The translations under genes and the position numbers were made by a program. A DNA stretch of 64,000 nucleotides, from positions 1 to 64,000 of the forward strand of contig NZ_AZCZ01000008.1 of the NCBI RefSeq assembly GCF_001434055.1. Reading direction: 5' to 3'. The notes beneath the pieces are model-generated. The model was not told where the DNA came from and did no database searches. It saw only the letters and a list, made by a program, of their open reading frames with translations. The DNA is from Levilactobacillus parabrevis ATCC 53295. GTDB lineage: Bacteria > Bacillota > Bacilli > Lactobacillales > Lactobacillaceae. Shown piece after piece: positions 1 to 8,660 of the stretch; position 1 is the first letter of the stretch; every line of letters starts with the position of its first letter.

Positions 1-1037
1 TACCAACAACAGTTGACATAGAACCCGAATTGCGTCATAAACAACGAAAACAGCATTTCTGGCGCCATCGCGGTGGATTTCATCTGTTTTTCCACCCGGA
101 ACAATCCTAAATAGGCCTGGTTTAAATCCGTCAGCTTGAACCGCCGTTGTGACTGCAGTGCCAACTTGATTCGGTATGGATGAACCTTCAGGAGACTCGC
201 CAGCTTGCCCTGACTGTATCCCTGCTTAGCCAACACCTTGGTCTGAATCAACAGCCGGAACTGACCTTGCAAAATTGCATTGATCTTTAACGGTTCTTCC
301 TTCGCCAACAACAACTCCCGGTATAACGTGACCGCCTTGGCTGTGTCCTTAGCCAAAACTTGATTGACCAGATCAAACACATTTTGTGTCAACGTCTGGG
401 CCACCAATCCGGTAACCGCGTCCGGTTGAATCGTCTTCTGCGGATAGGCAAAGAGCTCCAGTTTGGGGAGCTCCGCCATCATCAGCGTCAGATCCGCATC
501 CGTACGTTGGATCAACTCACCCAAAGCTGCTGGGTCCATAGTATACCCATCCTGCTTGAGTTGAGTCGTCACGAACTGCCGCACGTCTCGTTCGGAAAAG
601 TTACCGATGTCAATGGTTGTGGCCACTTTCTTCAGTTGCTTGGAAACCTTCTTACGGCCATCAAGCTTCTCATACGGTGCGAAAAAGACTAGCACCGTAC
701 TTTCCATCGGTGACCCTAAGTAGGTTTGTAAGCTGGCCACATCATGTTCAACCTTTTGCTTCTTGGTCTCCCCGGTCAGAAACTGGGGATTATCGATGCA
801 CACGACCCGCCGCTCACCAAAGAATGGCGCTGCCATGGCATCGTCTAAAGCGACCGCCAACGGTACGGTATCCATATCATAGGTGGCATAGTTCATCGTC
901 TGTTCTTCTGCGGGAACGACCGACTTGAAAGCCGTTTTTAACCGCCGCTGAAGGTAGTCCGCCTGCCCCATGATCAGGTAAACTGGAGCGAGTTTGCCAC
1001 CAGTTGCCAAGGTTTTTAAGAGTTCATTAATCGTCAA
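1..1037 (-). CDS. holA: DNA polymerase III delta subunit (partial, C-terminus beyond window)
   Basis: Delta subunit of the clamp loader, which opens the beta sliding clamp and loads it on primed DNA. I translated the frame from a TTG at 1037; it stays open to the window edge (345 codons), so the last residues are missing. The N-terminus (TINELLKTLATGGKLAPVYL, then IMGQADYLQRR) is typical of HolA, which is usually about 340 aa. The TTG overlaps the comEC stop (TTGA) and has a purine-rich AAAGGGGAAC upstream inside comEC, so it is translationally coupled as the last gene of comEB-comEC-holA. The same gene order is known in Bacillus and lactobacilli. The start is inferred from spacing and coupling. 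Confidence 0.9.
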   Translation of the reverse strand, partial: MTINELLKTLATGGKLAPVYLIMGQADYLQRRLKTAFKSVVPAEEQTMNYATYDMDTVPLAVALDDAMAAPFFGERRVVCIDNPQFLTGETKKQKVEHDVASLQTYLGSPMESTVLVFFAPYEKLDGRKKVSKQLKKVATTIDIGNFSERDVRQFVTTQLKQDGYTMDPAALGELIQRTDADLTLMMAELPKLELFAYPQKTIQPDAVTGLVAQTLTQNVFDLVNQVLAKDTAKAVTLYRELLLAKEEPLKINAILQGQFRLLIQTKVLAKQGYSQGKLASLLKVHPYRIKLALQSQRRFKLTDLNQAYLGLFRVEKQMKSTAMAPEMLFSLFMTQFGFYVNCCW

Positions 1038-3301
1038 GAGTCCCGTTCCCCTTTTAGTTTAGTCTGCCAGACACCGTGTTTCCCCGCATAAACGTAACGA
1101 ATCATCCCGCTCGTCTGGGTGCTCACTGCCGGTACCTTGGCCACCCGTAGCGTTGTCAAAGTCTCAGCATGGGGATGCCCATAGCGATTCTCCCGTCCAG
1201 CCGAAATAATTGCCCATCGCGGACGGAGCTGCTCGATAAAGGCCGGTGCACTGGCCGTCTTACTACCATGATGTCCTAATTTTAACACGTCCGTTCGGAG
1301 CTGTGGGTCATCGCCAATAATTTTCTGTTCACCCGCTTGGTCCAGATCCCCCATGAAGAGAAAGTTCAACCCACCAAAGTCGCCCTGCAAGGCCAACGAA
1401 TTAGCATTTTCAGCTGGGGCTGCCTCATACGGATGGCGGACCCGCAGTGGAACCTGACTGGCAATCGTGATCGGTTGAATCTTCACTGGGAAACGACTAA
1501 GCGCCAACAACCTTTGCCAGCCTGGTTCCTTCTCCATCCCCGCCGGTACGAGCAATCGTTTAACCTTGATTGCTTGCAGAAAGGCTGGTAGATCACCGAT
1601 GTGGTCAGCATCATGGTGGGTCAAATACAGATCATCTATATGGTCGATTCCCAGACTTCGCAGGTAATTCAGGTTCGTATGCGTTGCGGCATATGTAGTT
1701 GGCGTGGCTGGCACCCATTTCGGCTGCGGAAAAGCCAGGTGACCACCGGTGTCGATCATCGCAATCCGCCGATTGAACGGTTCTCGCAGTAAAATACTAT
1801 CGCCTTGGCCCACATCAAAGTAGACAACCTCGCCGTGAAGTGGAAAATGAATCAAACCGTACATCAAACCATAGCTCGCGAGTAAGCCAACCAGCCATCG
1901 CCGACGTTGGGCGGGTGGACGACTGAACAACAGCCAACTCAACACCACCCATAACCAACACACCCACCACCAGGGCTTACCAAAGCTCACATTTCCTGGC
2001 AGTTCTGCCAACCGGGTCAGACCGCCATCCAACATGCCTAAAATGGCTGCGCTCCACCCGCTAATTACTGGCAGCCAGGAAAAACACAGCACACCAATCA
2101 ACGTTACCGGTAGCATAACCAGTGGGAATAGCGGAACCAATACCACATTAGCTAGAATTGTGAGTGTATGCCACTGAAAGATCCCGTTCAGCAGACTGGG
2201 TAATCCCAGCAGCGTCAGACCAATCTGCCGCCACCAGGGCGATTCTTGTGCTAAAAGAATCAAGCCAAGTGAGAGACCATAGCTCAGTTGGCTACCCAGC
2301 TCAAAGAGCATCCCCGGGTTCATCCACAAACCCACCACTAGAGCACCTGCCCAGGCGTCTAGCGCACTCACTCGTACGCGAATCTTACGACCGCCCAGTT
2401 GAATGCCCCACATCAAACAGGCACGCAGCACACCGCTACCACCTCCGGCTAGGATAAAGTAACCGGGAAGTCCCAGGAGCAATCCCCACTCCCAGTGCTC
2501 CCGTTGAATGCGAAGGTGTACGCACAGCCACTCTACCGCTGTCAGCAGTAGCGCCACGTGTAGCCCGGAAATCGAAAATAAATGCAAGAGGCCCAGCTGC
2601 TGCATCCCTTGGAGTTCTTGAACAGCCTCGGCTGCGCGACTCCCTGGTAGGAGACCCAACGCGTAGACCCGCAAGGCTCCTGGAAGCCGATCACAGTAGC
2701 GAATCAGGCGTGTGCGTTGACGGTGCCACCAGTTGTTCACGACTTGCAGTGGCGATGATGGTGCGGTCCGCTGTTGGCCAATACTGACAATCTTAACGGA
2801 CTTGGTCACCCCACGATGCCGCCAATAACCGGCCGCATCAAACTGATTAAAATTCGTTGCTGGTAGAATCCCCACCTGCTGTCCACTCACACGCCAAAGC
2901 TGCGGTTGTCGCAATCGTTTCAACCGCTGAAGTTCCGCAGCGGACTGAGCCCAACCCCGCACCGTCAGCGGTTCCCCCGTCAGGTGATTTCGCGCGACAA
3001 AGTAGTAACCGGCACCGTGGAAAACGAGCGCATCCGGTTGAAAAGTCACGGCTAGCGACACGTTGGTTGGCCGAAATGCCGAAATTTGCCGGTGTTTTAG
3101 CTGACCCTGTCGCCAAGCGAAAATGCCACTAAAGACGGCCACTAGCAGTAGTGCAATCAGCAACGTCCGCCGCGACCGTAACGCCACCACGCGACCCATC
3201 GTTAAGACCACCAGTCCCATGCCTGCTACTGGATGGGCACCAAAAACCACACTGATTGCCGCTACTGGTAAACACGCTAAAAACCAATGGTTAGCCGCCA
3301 C
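1034..3301 (-). CDS. comEC: DNA internalization-related competence protein ComEC/Rec2
   Basis: Polytopic membrane channel that carries single-stranded transforming DNA across the cytoplasmic membrane. The 755-aa product has several hydrophobic N-terminal segments, a central ComEC/Rec2 competence domain (the region around LLHLFSISGLHVALLLT) and a C-terminal metallo-beta-lactamase-like domain with DVGQGDS, IDTGG and THHDADHIGD, the metal-binding motif of this family. Length is normal for ComEC. The start is GTG at 3301, which shares one base with the comEB stop codon. It lies in a comEB-comEC-holA operon with comEA just upstream. It looks complete; whether the strain is transformable cannot be told from this. 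Confidence 0.95.
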   Translation of the reverse strand: MAANHWFLACLPVAAISVVFGAHPVAGMGLVVLTMGRVVALRSRRTLLIALLLVAVFSGIFAWRQGQLKHRQISAFRPTNVSLAVTFQPDALVFHGAGYYFVARNHLTGEPLTVRGWAQSAAELQRLKRLRQPQLWRVSGQQVGILPATNFNQFDAAGYWRHRGVTKSVKIVSIGQQRTAPSSPLQVVNNWWHRQRTRLIRYCDRLPGALRVYALGLLPGSRAAEAVQELQGMQQLGLLHLFSISGLHVALLLTAVEWLCVHLRIQREHWEWGLLLGLPGYFILAGGGSGVLRACLMWGIQLGGRKIRVRVSALDAWAGALVVGLWMNPGMLFELGSQLSYGLSLGLILLAQESPWWRQIGLTLLGLPSLLNGIFQWHTLTILANVVLVPLFPLVMLPVTLIGVLCFSWLPVISGWSAAILGMLDGGLTRLAELPGNVSFGKPWWWVCWLWVVLSWLLFSRPPAQRRRWLVGLLASYGLMYGLIHFPLHGEVVYFDVGQGDSILLREPFNRRIAMIDTGGHLAFPQPKWVPATPTTYAATHTNLNYLRSLGIDHIDDLYLTHHDADHIGDLPAFLQAIKVKRLLVPAGMEKEPGWQRLLALSRFPVKIQPITIASQVPLRVRHPYEAAPAENANSLALQGDFGGLNFLFMGDLDQAGEQKIIGDDPQLRTDVLKLGHHGSKTASAPAFIEQLRPRWAIISAGRENRYGHPHAETLTTLRVAKVPAVSTQTSGMIRYVYAGKHGVWQTKLKGERDS

Positions 3302-3780
3302 TAATCCTGTTTCGGTTGTTCAAATGGAAGTTGCGTCAACATTGTCGGGTCTACCGTGACCTGATTCAAGGCCACGTGCTTCAACGCAATTAGTTTCTGA
3401 GCATAAGGATCATTGTGGTAGTTACGCATGTAAGTAATCTTCTTGATTCCGGCTTGCAGTAACATCTTGGTGCATTGTAAACACGGGAAATCCGTGACGT
3501 AGATCTCAGCCCCATCCGTGGCCTCACCAAATTTGGCACACTGCAGGATGGCATTCATTTCAGCGTGAATTGTGCGAACACAGTGACCGTCTACCAAGTA
3601 ACAGCCCTCATCTAAACAATGGTCATCGCCCGACACCGACCCGTTATACCCCGCAGCAATGATCCGTTTGTCACGAACCAGAGTTGCCCCGACTGACAGA
3701 CGATTGCAGGTACTCCGCGTGGAAATAACTAACGCCTGAAGCATAAAGTATTGATCCCAAGGAATTCTTTCTCGCTGCAT
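3301..3780 (-). CDS. comEB: dCMP deaminase family protein ComEB
   Basis: Zinc-dependent deoxycytidylate deaminase-like protein of the com operon, converting dCMP to dUMP. The 159-aa protein shows the family N-terminus RERIPWDQYFM, the zinc-ligand signature HAEMNAI, and FPCLQCTKMLLQAG for the two cysteines. I chose ATG 3780 because GGGGAC lies a suitable distance upstream; an in-frame ATG 36 bases further up has no ribosome binding site. In Bacillus ComEB is dispensable for transformation, so the role here is probably nucleotide metabolism. It overlaps comEC by one base. Confidence 0.93.
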   Translation of the reverse strand: MQRERIPWDQYFMLQALVISTRSTCNRLSVGATLVRDKRIIAAGYNGSVSGDDHCLDEGCYLVDGHCVRTIHAEMNAILQCAKFGEATDGAEIYVTDFPCLQCTKMLLQAGIKKITYMRNYHNDPYAQKLIALKHVALNQVTVDPTMLTQLPFEQPKQD

Positions 3781-3950
3781 GTTAAAGTCCCCATTTCCTA
3801 TCAATTTAAAATTCATTTTTCAGTTCAGCGGAGGCATGACGACACTCACCATCCAATTACCTTCACTAGCTTACACCATCCACTTAAACTTAAAATTAAC
3901 ATTAACGCACCACCATTGATATGTCATTGGTTATCAGCGGTTCCGAACGT

Positions 3951-4652
3951 TTAGGTGGTCAATTGGTCCTGTAGGTTAGCTACCGTCTTCTCACCAAATC
4001 CCGGCACCTGCGTCAGGTCCTTGACCGTCTGAAAGGAGCCGTGTGCCGTCCGATAGTCAACAATCTTCTGGGCCTTCTTTTCGCCAATACCGGTCAGTTG
4101 CTGCAGGTCTGTCACCGTTGCGGTATTCAGATTAATGACGGCTGCAGGCCCACCGGATTTTGCAGACGCGCCACCTCCAGATTGACTGGTCTTGGTGGCC
4201 GCCGACTCCTTACCACCGACATCAACCGGCTTTTCACCCTTCATCGGTATAGCTAACTGTTGCTGATCAGTCAGTCGCGAAGCTAAATTTACCTGCTGCC
4301 GGTCAGCCTTAGCGGTTAACCCCCCAGCTGATTTGACCGCATCGGCGACCCGCATACCGGCGGAAAACTCATAGAGTCCCGGATGAGCCACGGCCCCCTG
4401 AACGTCCACAAAGACCCGTGTGTCATGACTACTAACCTGACTAGCTGCACTGACACCTACTACCGAGTGACTCGCAGGATGACTCGTTTGCGCCTGTGCC
4501 GGTGGTACCGCCGCGGGTAGCGGTGCTGGTGCCGCACGACTCGTGATCAACCAACCACCCAATCCAATTCCCACCACCACGACGAGTACCCCACCAACGA
4601 TCAGCTGATAACGCCGCGCTAACCCTGACCACCAATCTCCAATCATTTGCAT
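3951..4652 (-). CDS. comEA: Competence protein ComEA, helix-hairpin-helix DNA-binding
   Basis: Membrane-anchored DNA receptor of the competence machinery. The 233-aa product has one N-terminal membrane segment (about residues 13-33), an Ala/Pro/Ser-rich linker, an SLBB-type domain (DVQGAVAHPGLYEF) and a C-terminal double helix-hairpin-helix (INLNTATVTDLQQLTGIGEK, then VPGFGEKTVANL) that binds DNA without sequence specificity. ATG 4652 is preferred over ATG 4658 because the AAAGGGGG ribosome binding site is then 8 bases away. A 170-base gap separates it from comEB. Confidence 0.94.
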   Translation of the reverse strand: MQMIGDWWSGLARRYQLIVGGVLVVVVGIGLGGWLITSRAAPAPLPAAVPPAQAQTSHPASHSVVGVSAASQVSSHDTRVFVDVQGAVAHPGLYEFSAGMRVADAVKSAGGLTAKADRQQVNLASRLTDQQQLAIPMKGEKPVDVGGKESAATKTSQSGGGASAKSGGPAAVINLNTATVTDLQQLTGIGEKKAQKIVDYRTAHGSFQTVKDLTQVPGFGEKTVANLQDQLTT

Positions 4653-4710
4653 ACGCATTGCCCCCTTTACTCTTAACTCCGTAATTAAAGGCAGAATAAA
4701 CTTTTAAAAT

Positions 4711-4742
4711 CAAAAAAATTCCCCTTTTTTCAAAGAGGAATT
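4711..4742 (-). terminator. Rho-independent terminator after ylbL
   Basis: An 11-bp stem (4717-4727 with 4732-4742, one G-T wobble) and a 4-base loop are followed on the minus strand by a T run. It lies 5 bases past the ylbL stop and separates the coaD-ylbL unit from comEA. Confidence 0.85.
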
Positions 4743-4747
4743 CTAAC

Positions 4748-5794
4748 TTAGTGCGTTTGGAGGTAGTGAACCGCGTCATTAAAGGACTTGACGGGAACGA
4801 CCTTCATATTCGGTGCGTATTTCTTCGCCGTTGCTTTGGCTAACTGATAGTTAGTCATGTGGTGTTCTTCATACTTCAATAAGAGCTTACTTGGCTTGAC
4901 GTACGGGGCAAAGAAGACGGTCGCACCGGCACGTTTAGCCGCAACGATCTTCTTATCAATCCCGCCGATCTCACCCACATCACCATTGGCGTCAATCGTG
5001 CCAGTTCCAGCAATCTTCTTACCATGCCGAAGATTCTGGCCCGTCACTTGCGTATAGATCTGTAGGCTAAACATCAACCCACCAGATGGTCCACCGATAT
5101 TCCCGGCATCAACCGTGACCTTGGGCTTTGCCGTCACCTTCACATTATCCGTCAAGGTAATCCCAATCCCGGCCTTCTTGGTTGGCAGGCGCATCAGCTT
5201 CTTCGTCACTGACCGCGTCTTACCATCATGCCGATAAGTAATCGTGGCCTTGGCGCCAACCTTTTGACGCTGAATGTACTGCTGATACCCGATCATCGAG
5301 TTGAAATGGTGGCCGTTAACCTTAGTCACCGTATCGCCAACCTGCAATTGCTTGGCAAACGGCGACTTTTGATCCACACTCAGCACGTAAATTCCTAGAT
5401 AGTTCCGTGTCACCGGCTTCTTGGCGGCCTTATAGGCCGTGTAAATCGATTCGTTAATAGCGCTTTGCATGTAAAAGTCCTGAACTTTATCGTAGGTGGC
5501 ATTGCTCTGCCCACCCGTTACGGCGTCCACGCTCTCAATGCTGTAGATAGCATTCATCTTGGCATACAGGTAAGTCGCCGGCCGTGCTTGGGCCAACGCC
5601 ACGGAGGTGATCATGTATTTTCCCTTATCCGTATCCGAATGGCCAGGCATCTTCACGAACGTCTTAAGATCATTCGCTTCACCGGGACCCTCAATGTACT
5701 TGGGGAGTGGCATAAAGAAAAACGCCAAGACGGCGATCGCTAAAATCAGCGTACCGATGACTTGACGCCACTGATGACGCGTCAACTTCCACAT
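4748..5794 (-). CDS. ylbL: SepM/YlbL-type PDZ and Lon-protease domain membrane protein
   Basis: Membrane-anchored serine protease. The relative SepM trims the competence peptide in Streptococcus mutans, and Bacillus YlbL cleaves a cell-division inhibitor. The 348-aa sequence has one N-terminal membrane segment (about 12-29), a PDZ domain in the middle (GDTVTKVNGHHFNSM) and a C-terminal Lon-type protease domain. The nucleophile is the serine of GGPSGGLMFSL and the partner lysine is in GGIDKKIVAAKRAG. The ATG start directly follows the coaD stop codon, so the two are co-transcribed. The substrate here is unknown. Confidence 0.9.
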   Translation of the reverse strand: MWKLTRHQWRQVIGTLILAIAVLAFFFMPLPKYIEGPGEANDLKTFVKMPGHSDTDKGKYMITSVALAQARPATYLYAKMNAIYSIESVDAVTGGQSNATYDKVQDFYMQSAINESIYTAYKAAKKPVTRNYLGIYVLSVDQKSPFAKQLQVGDTVTKVNGHHFNSMIGYQQYIQRQKVGAKATITYRHDGKTRSVTKKLMRLPTKKAGIGITLTDNVKVTAKPKVTVDAGNIGGPSGGLMFSLQIYTQVTGQNLRHGKKIAGTGTIDANGDVGEIGGIDKKIVAAKRAGATVFFAPYVKPSKLLLKYEEHHMTNYQLAKATAKKYAPNMKVVPVKSFNDAVHYLQTH

Positions 5795-6280
5795 CTACTT
5801 GTCACGCTCCAATCGATCCCGCAGTCCCTGAGCGACCGCTGGCGGTACCAGCTGAGTCAGGTCACCACCGAATTGCGCCACTTCCTTCAATAGGCTAGAC
5901 GACACGAATTGATACTTCGGCGCCGCCATCAAACAAACCGTATCAATCTGATCATCCAGTGACCGGTTCATGCCGGCAATCCCCTGTTCAAATTCAAAAT
6001 CGGTACTGTTACGCAAGCCACGGACTAAGACCGTGGCGTTGACTGACCGCATAAAATCAACCGTCAATCCCGCTTCGACCTGAACAGAAACGTTGGCCAA
6101 CGCCTGCGTCCCAGCCTCGATGAAGGCAACACGTTCACTAGCGGTAAAGACGCCACGTTTAGACGTGTTCTGCCCCACCGCAACAATCAGGTGGTCAAAC
6201 ATTCGGCTAGCCCGTTGAATCAGGTCCAAATGGCCGTTCGTCAGTGGATCAAAACTACCTGGAAAGACTGCAATCGTCAT
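5795..6280 (-). CDS. coaD: Pantetheine-phosphate adenylyltransferase
   Basis: Penultimate step of coenzyme A synthesis: joins ATP and 4'-phosphopantetheine to form dephospho-CoA. The 161-aa length is normal. It shows the nucleotidyltransferase signature GSFDPLTNGHLDLI with the T/HxGH element near the N-terminus, the RGLRNSTDFEFE segment and the C-terminal YQFVSSSLLKEVA. Its ATG shares a base with the rsmD stop codon. The rsmD-coaD-ylbL order is widely conserved in Firmicutes. Confidence 0.97.
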   Translation of the reverse strand: MTIAVFPGSFDPLTNGHLDLIQRASRMFDHLIVAVGQNTSKRGVFTASERVAFIEAGTQALANVSVQVEAGLTVDFMRSVNATVLVRGLRNSTDFEFEQGIAGMNRSLDDQIDTVCLMAAPKYQFVSSSLLKEVAQFGGDLTQLVPPAVAQGLRDRLERDK

Positions 6281-6840
6281 TAACCTTCACTCCCTAACGC
6301 ATAAATCGTCAGCTCGGTAATCCCATAGTCTCGGCGCTCAACAAAGTCGAAACCGTCAATATCATCGGGCAATTGCGCCTGTTGATCCGTTTCACAGATA
6401 ATCCGGGCACCACTCGCCAACAGTCCCAGTTCTCGCAGAGTTGCCATCTGTTCAGCAATCTTTTGCTGGGCGTATGGCGGATCAAAAAAGACCAGATTGA
6501 ACTGATCCCCTCGATCGGCGAGTTCTTTTAAAGCTCGATTGGCATCGCGTTTCAAAATTTCAAATTTTTCGGGGGCCTTCGTGACGGCCACGTTATCCTT
6601 AATCGTCTTAATGGCTGCGTATTGCTTGTCGATCAGAACGGCGTGTTCCACCCCACGAGACACGGCTTCGATACTCAACCCACCGGAACCGGCAAATAGG
6701 TCCAGACTACGCCCGCCATCAAAGTACGGGCCAATGATATTGAACAGGGCCTCCTTGACCTTGTCCGTAGTTGGCCGCGTGGCCATACCGGGAACGGCTT
6801 TGAGTCGCCGACCACCAAAATCACCTGCTACAATTCTCAT
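6280..6840 (-). CDS. rsmD: 16S rRNA (guanine(966)-N(2))-methyltransferase RsmD
   Basis: SAM-dependent methyltransferase that modifies G966 of 16S rRNA in the assembling 30S subunit. The 186-aa protein begins MRIVAGDFGGRRL and has the SAM-binding motif SLDLFAGSGGLSIEA and the catalytic motif VFFDPPY (DPPY for N2-guanine methylation). The ATG overlaps the ylbG stop by four bases, and the stop overlaps the coaD start. Confidence 0.96.
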   Translation of the reverse strand: MRIVAGDFGGRRLKAVPGMATRPTTDKVKEALFNIIGPYFDGGRSLDLFAGSGGLSIEAVSRGVEHAVLIDKQYAAIKTIKDNVAVTKAPEKFEILKRDANRALKELADRGDQFNLVFFDPPYAQQKIAEQMATLRELGLLASGARIICETDQQAQLPDDIDGFDFVERRDYGITELTIYALGSEG

Positions 6841-7118
6841 TCATCATCATCCTTCGTTGCGGCCGCCATTTCTTCGGCGACACCATTAAATGTTTCATTG
6901 ATTGCTGGCCGTTGTGATGCAACGACCCGTTTGACAAAGCGTAAGTGGTTCAACTGATCCGTCAATGAGGCCACATCCGCTTGATCCACGTACAAAACCA
7001 CGTAACGCATCTTCTTAGACACGTACATGACGGTACCGTAGCGCTTCAATTGGCGGGTCTGTTTTAAACTATACGTATACACGATCAGACTCTGTCGTGG
7101 TTGAATTTCAAATGCCAT
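6837..7118 (-). CDS. ylbG: YlbG family protein (DUF2129)
   Basis: Small 93-aa soluble protein of the YlbG/UPF0298 family, whose function is unknown although its place before rsmD is widely conserved in Firmicutes. The core (RQSLIVYTYSLKQTRQLKRY, then VSKKMRYVVLYVD) matches the family. The C-terminus is a short acidic tail (ATKDDDE). It lies 16 bases after ftsW and overlaps rsmD, so it belongs to the ftsW-ylbG-rsmD-coaD-ylbL unit. Confidence 0.9.
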   Translation of the reverse strand: MAFEIQPRQSLIVYTYSLKQTRQLKRYGTVMYVSKKMRYVVLYVDQADVASLTDQLNHLRFVKRVVASQRPAINETFNGVAEEMAAATKDDDE

Positions 7119-7134
7119 CAGTCGACCTCCTCAG

Positions 7135-8289
7135 TTAATGTGTGGCGCGGTAACGTTTCTGCCGCGCGCTAATATTCATGACGACCCCCATGACCAGCGC
7201 AAGTGTCCAGGTACTGGACCCCCCGTAACTGATGAAGGGGAACGTTACCCCAGTAATTGGCAGTAGACCCAAGACCCCACCTAGGTTAAACAGCGTCTGC
7301 ACCGTTAAATAGGTGGCCGCACCGTAACAAATCAGCGTGTGGTAGGCAGAGTTACTACGAATCCCAACCAATACCGTCCGGGTAATAATTAAGAACAGCA
7401 AGGCAATCACACCCAAAGCCGTGATCAGCCCCAGTTCTTCGGCCAAAATGGCCATAATGAAGTCGGTGTTGGGTTCGGGTAGGTATCCAGTCTTCTGGAT
7501 ACTATTGCCCCAGCCAACACCCAAGATTCCGCCGTTACTCAACGCATAATAGGAGTTAACTAACTGTTGCCCGACGCCTTGCGAATGCTCGAATGGATTC
7601 ACAAAAGCCACGATCCGTTGTAACTGATAGTTATTTTTAGCAAAGCCCATCTCAGAAATCTTAACGGCCAACGGGAAAATAATTCCCAGGACCAATAAAA
7701 TTGCACCTAAAAAGTAAGTAATCGCGCGCTTCCAATTAAAACCACTCGCAAGCAGTAACACAAAGACAATGCTGGCGTTGATGGTTGCTCCCCCTAAATC
7801 CGGTTGGATCAGGATCAAACCGATCATGGCTCCACTAATGACGACTGGTCGTAACATGACGGCCCACCAGCCTTCAATGGCAATGGCGTCTTGACGACGG
7901 TCAATGACGTGCGCCAGCCAAATGATGAGATAAAACTTCACAAACTCGGCGGGTTGAATACTGATCGGTCCAAAACGAATCCAGCCGGCCGCCCCATTGA
8001 TGGTCTTCCCAATAATCAGCAAGAACAACAACGAGCAAATCGCAATAATACTGGCATACTTCAAAATTTTCTTATTACGCAATTTATTTAAGTTCATGAG
8101 CACCATAAAGGTATAGATGGCGAGCCCCAAAATCACGAAAAACAGCTGTTTCATCAGGTAACTGCCGGGACTCCCACCATTTTGCGAGCCAATATCAGCA
8201 CTGGCGGAATACACCATCACGATCCCAAAGAGGCTCAAAATTAAATATGGCACAAATAGCCAATAGTCCAAATATTTTAACTTCCGCAT
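7135..8289 (-). CDS. ftsW: FtsW/RodA/SpoVE family peptidoglycan glycosyltransferase
   Basis: Polytopic SEDS-family glycosyltransferase that polymerises lipid II at the division site. The 384-aa product has about ten hydrophobic segments and the family signatures QPAEFVKFYLIIW, LAEELGLI and PFISYGGSS. I chose ATG 8289; a TTG 18 bases upstream is in frame, but the GGAGCGAG ribosome binding site lies between them. The location upstream of ylbG rather than in the main dcw cluster is normal for lactobacilli. RodA is the alternative, but FtsW is favoured by position. Confidence 0.88.
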   Translation of the reverse strand: MRKLKYLDYWLFVPYLILSLFGIVMVYSASADIGSQNGGSPGSYLMKQLFFVILGLAIYTFMVLMNLNKLRNKKILKYASIIAICSLLFLLIIGKTINGAAGWIRFGPISIQPAEFVKFYLIIWLAHVIDRRQDAIAIEGWWAVMLRPVVISGAMIGLILIQPDLGGATINASIVFVLLLASGFNWKRAITYFLGAILLVLGIIFPLAVKISEMGFAKNNYQLQRIVAFVNPFEHSQGVGQQLVNSYYALSNGGILGVGWGNSIQKTGYLPEPNTDFIMAILAEELGLITALGVIALLFLIITRTVLVGIRSNSAYHTLICYGAATYLTVQTLFNLGGVLGLLPITGVTFPFISYGGSSTWTLALVMGVVMNISARQKRYRATH

Positions 8290-8341
8290 ATGTTTCACTC
8301 GCTCCAAGCCTGCCGTCCGTAGACGGTAATCGAATGTTTAT

Positions 8342-8350
8342 ATTATAGCA
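8342..8350 (-). promoter_or_regulatory. Extended -10 promoter of ftsW operon
   Basis: TGCTATAAT on the minus strand, a perfect extended -10, lies about 50 bases before the ftsW ATG. No good -35 box was seen, as is usual for extended -10 promoters. The rest of the 371-base gap (8290-8660) holds the typA terminator and about 240 bases (8351-8591) in which I see no gene. Confidence 0.6.
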
Positions 8351-8591
8351 TAGCTTGCGTTTAAGATTGTGATAAAACTGGGAAGGATTGTGCAAACCAC
8401 CAGCTACAATGACGATCAGACGACACCCTACCGGACGGCAAAGATACTTGATGTGATTAATCAACTTAATGGTTCAAAAACACCATGTCTCGCACCCTAC
8501 TCAGGATTAACAGCCTGCTTAACCAACAACAAGTCATCACATCCGCCGGCATCTCCGAGAACCACAGCCGTCAATTCTCAATTTCTGCATC

Positions 8592-8634
8592 AAAAAAACC
8601 GGTAACCACCGCAGTCTCCTGCAGCCATTACCGG
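8592..8634 (-). terminator. Rho-independent terminator after typA
   Basis: Minus strand CCGGTAA...TTACCGG with an inner GCAG/CTGC stem is followed by a run of seven T. It lies 27 bases past the typA stop codon. Confidence 0.85.
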
Positions 8635-8660
8635 CTAGAATTTAAATTAAAGTTTAGAGA

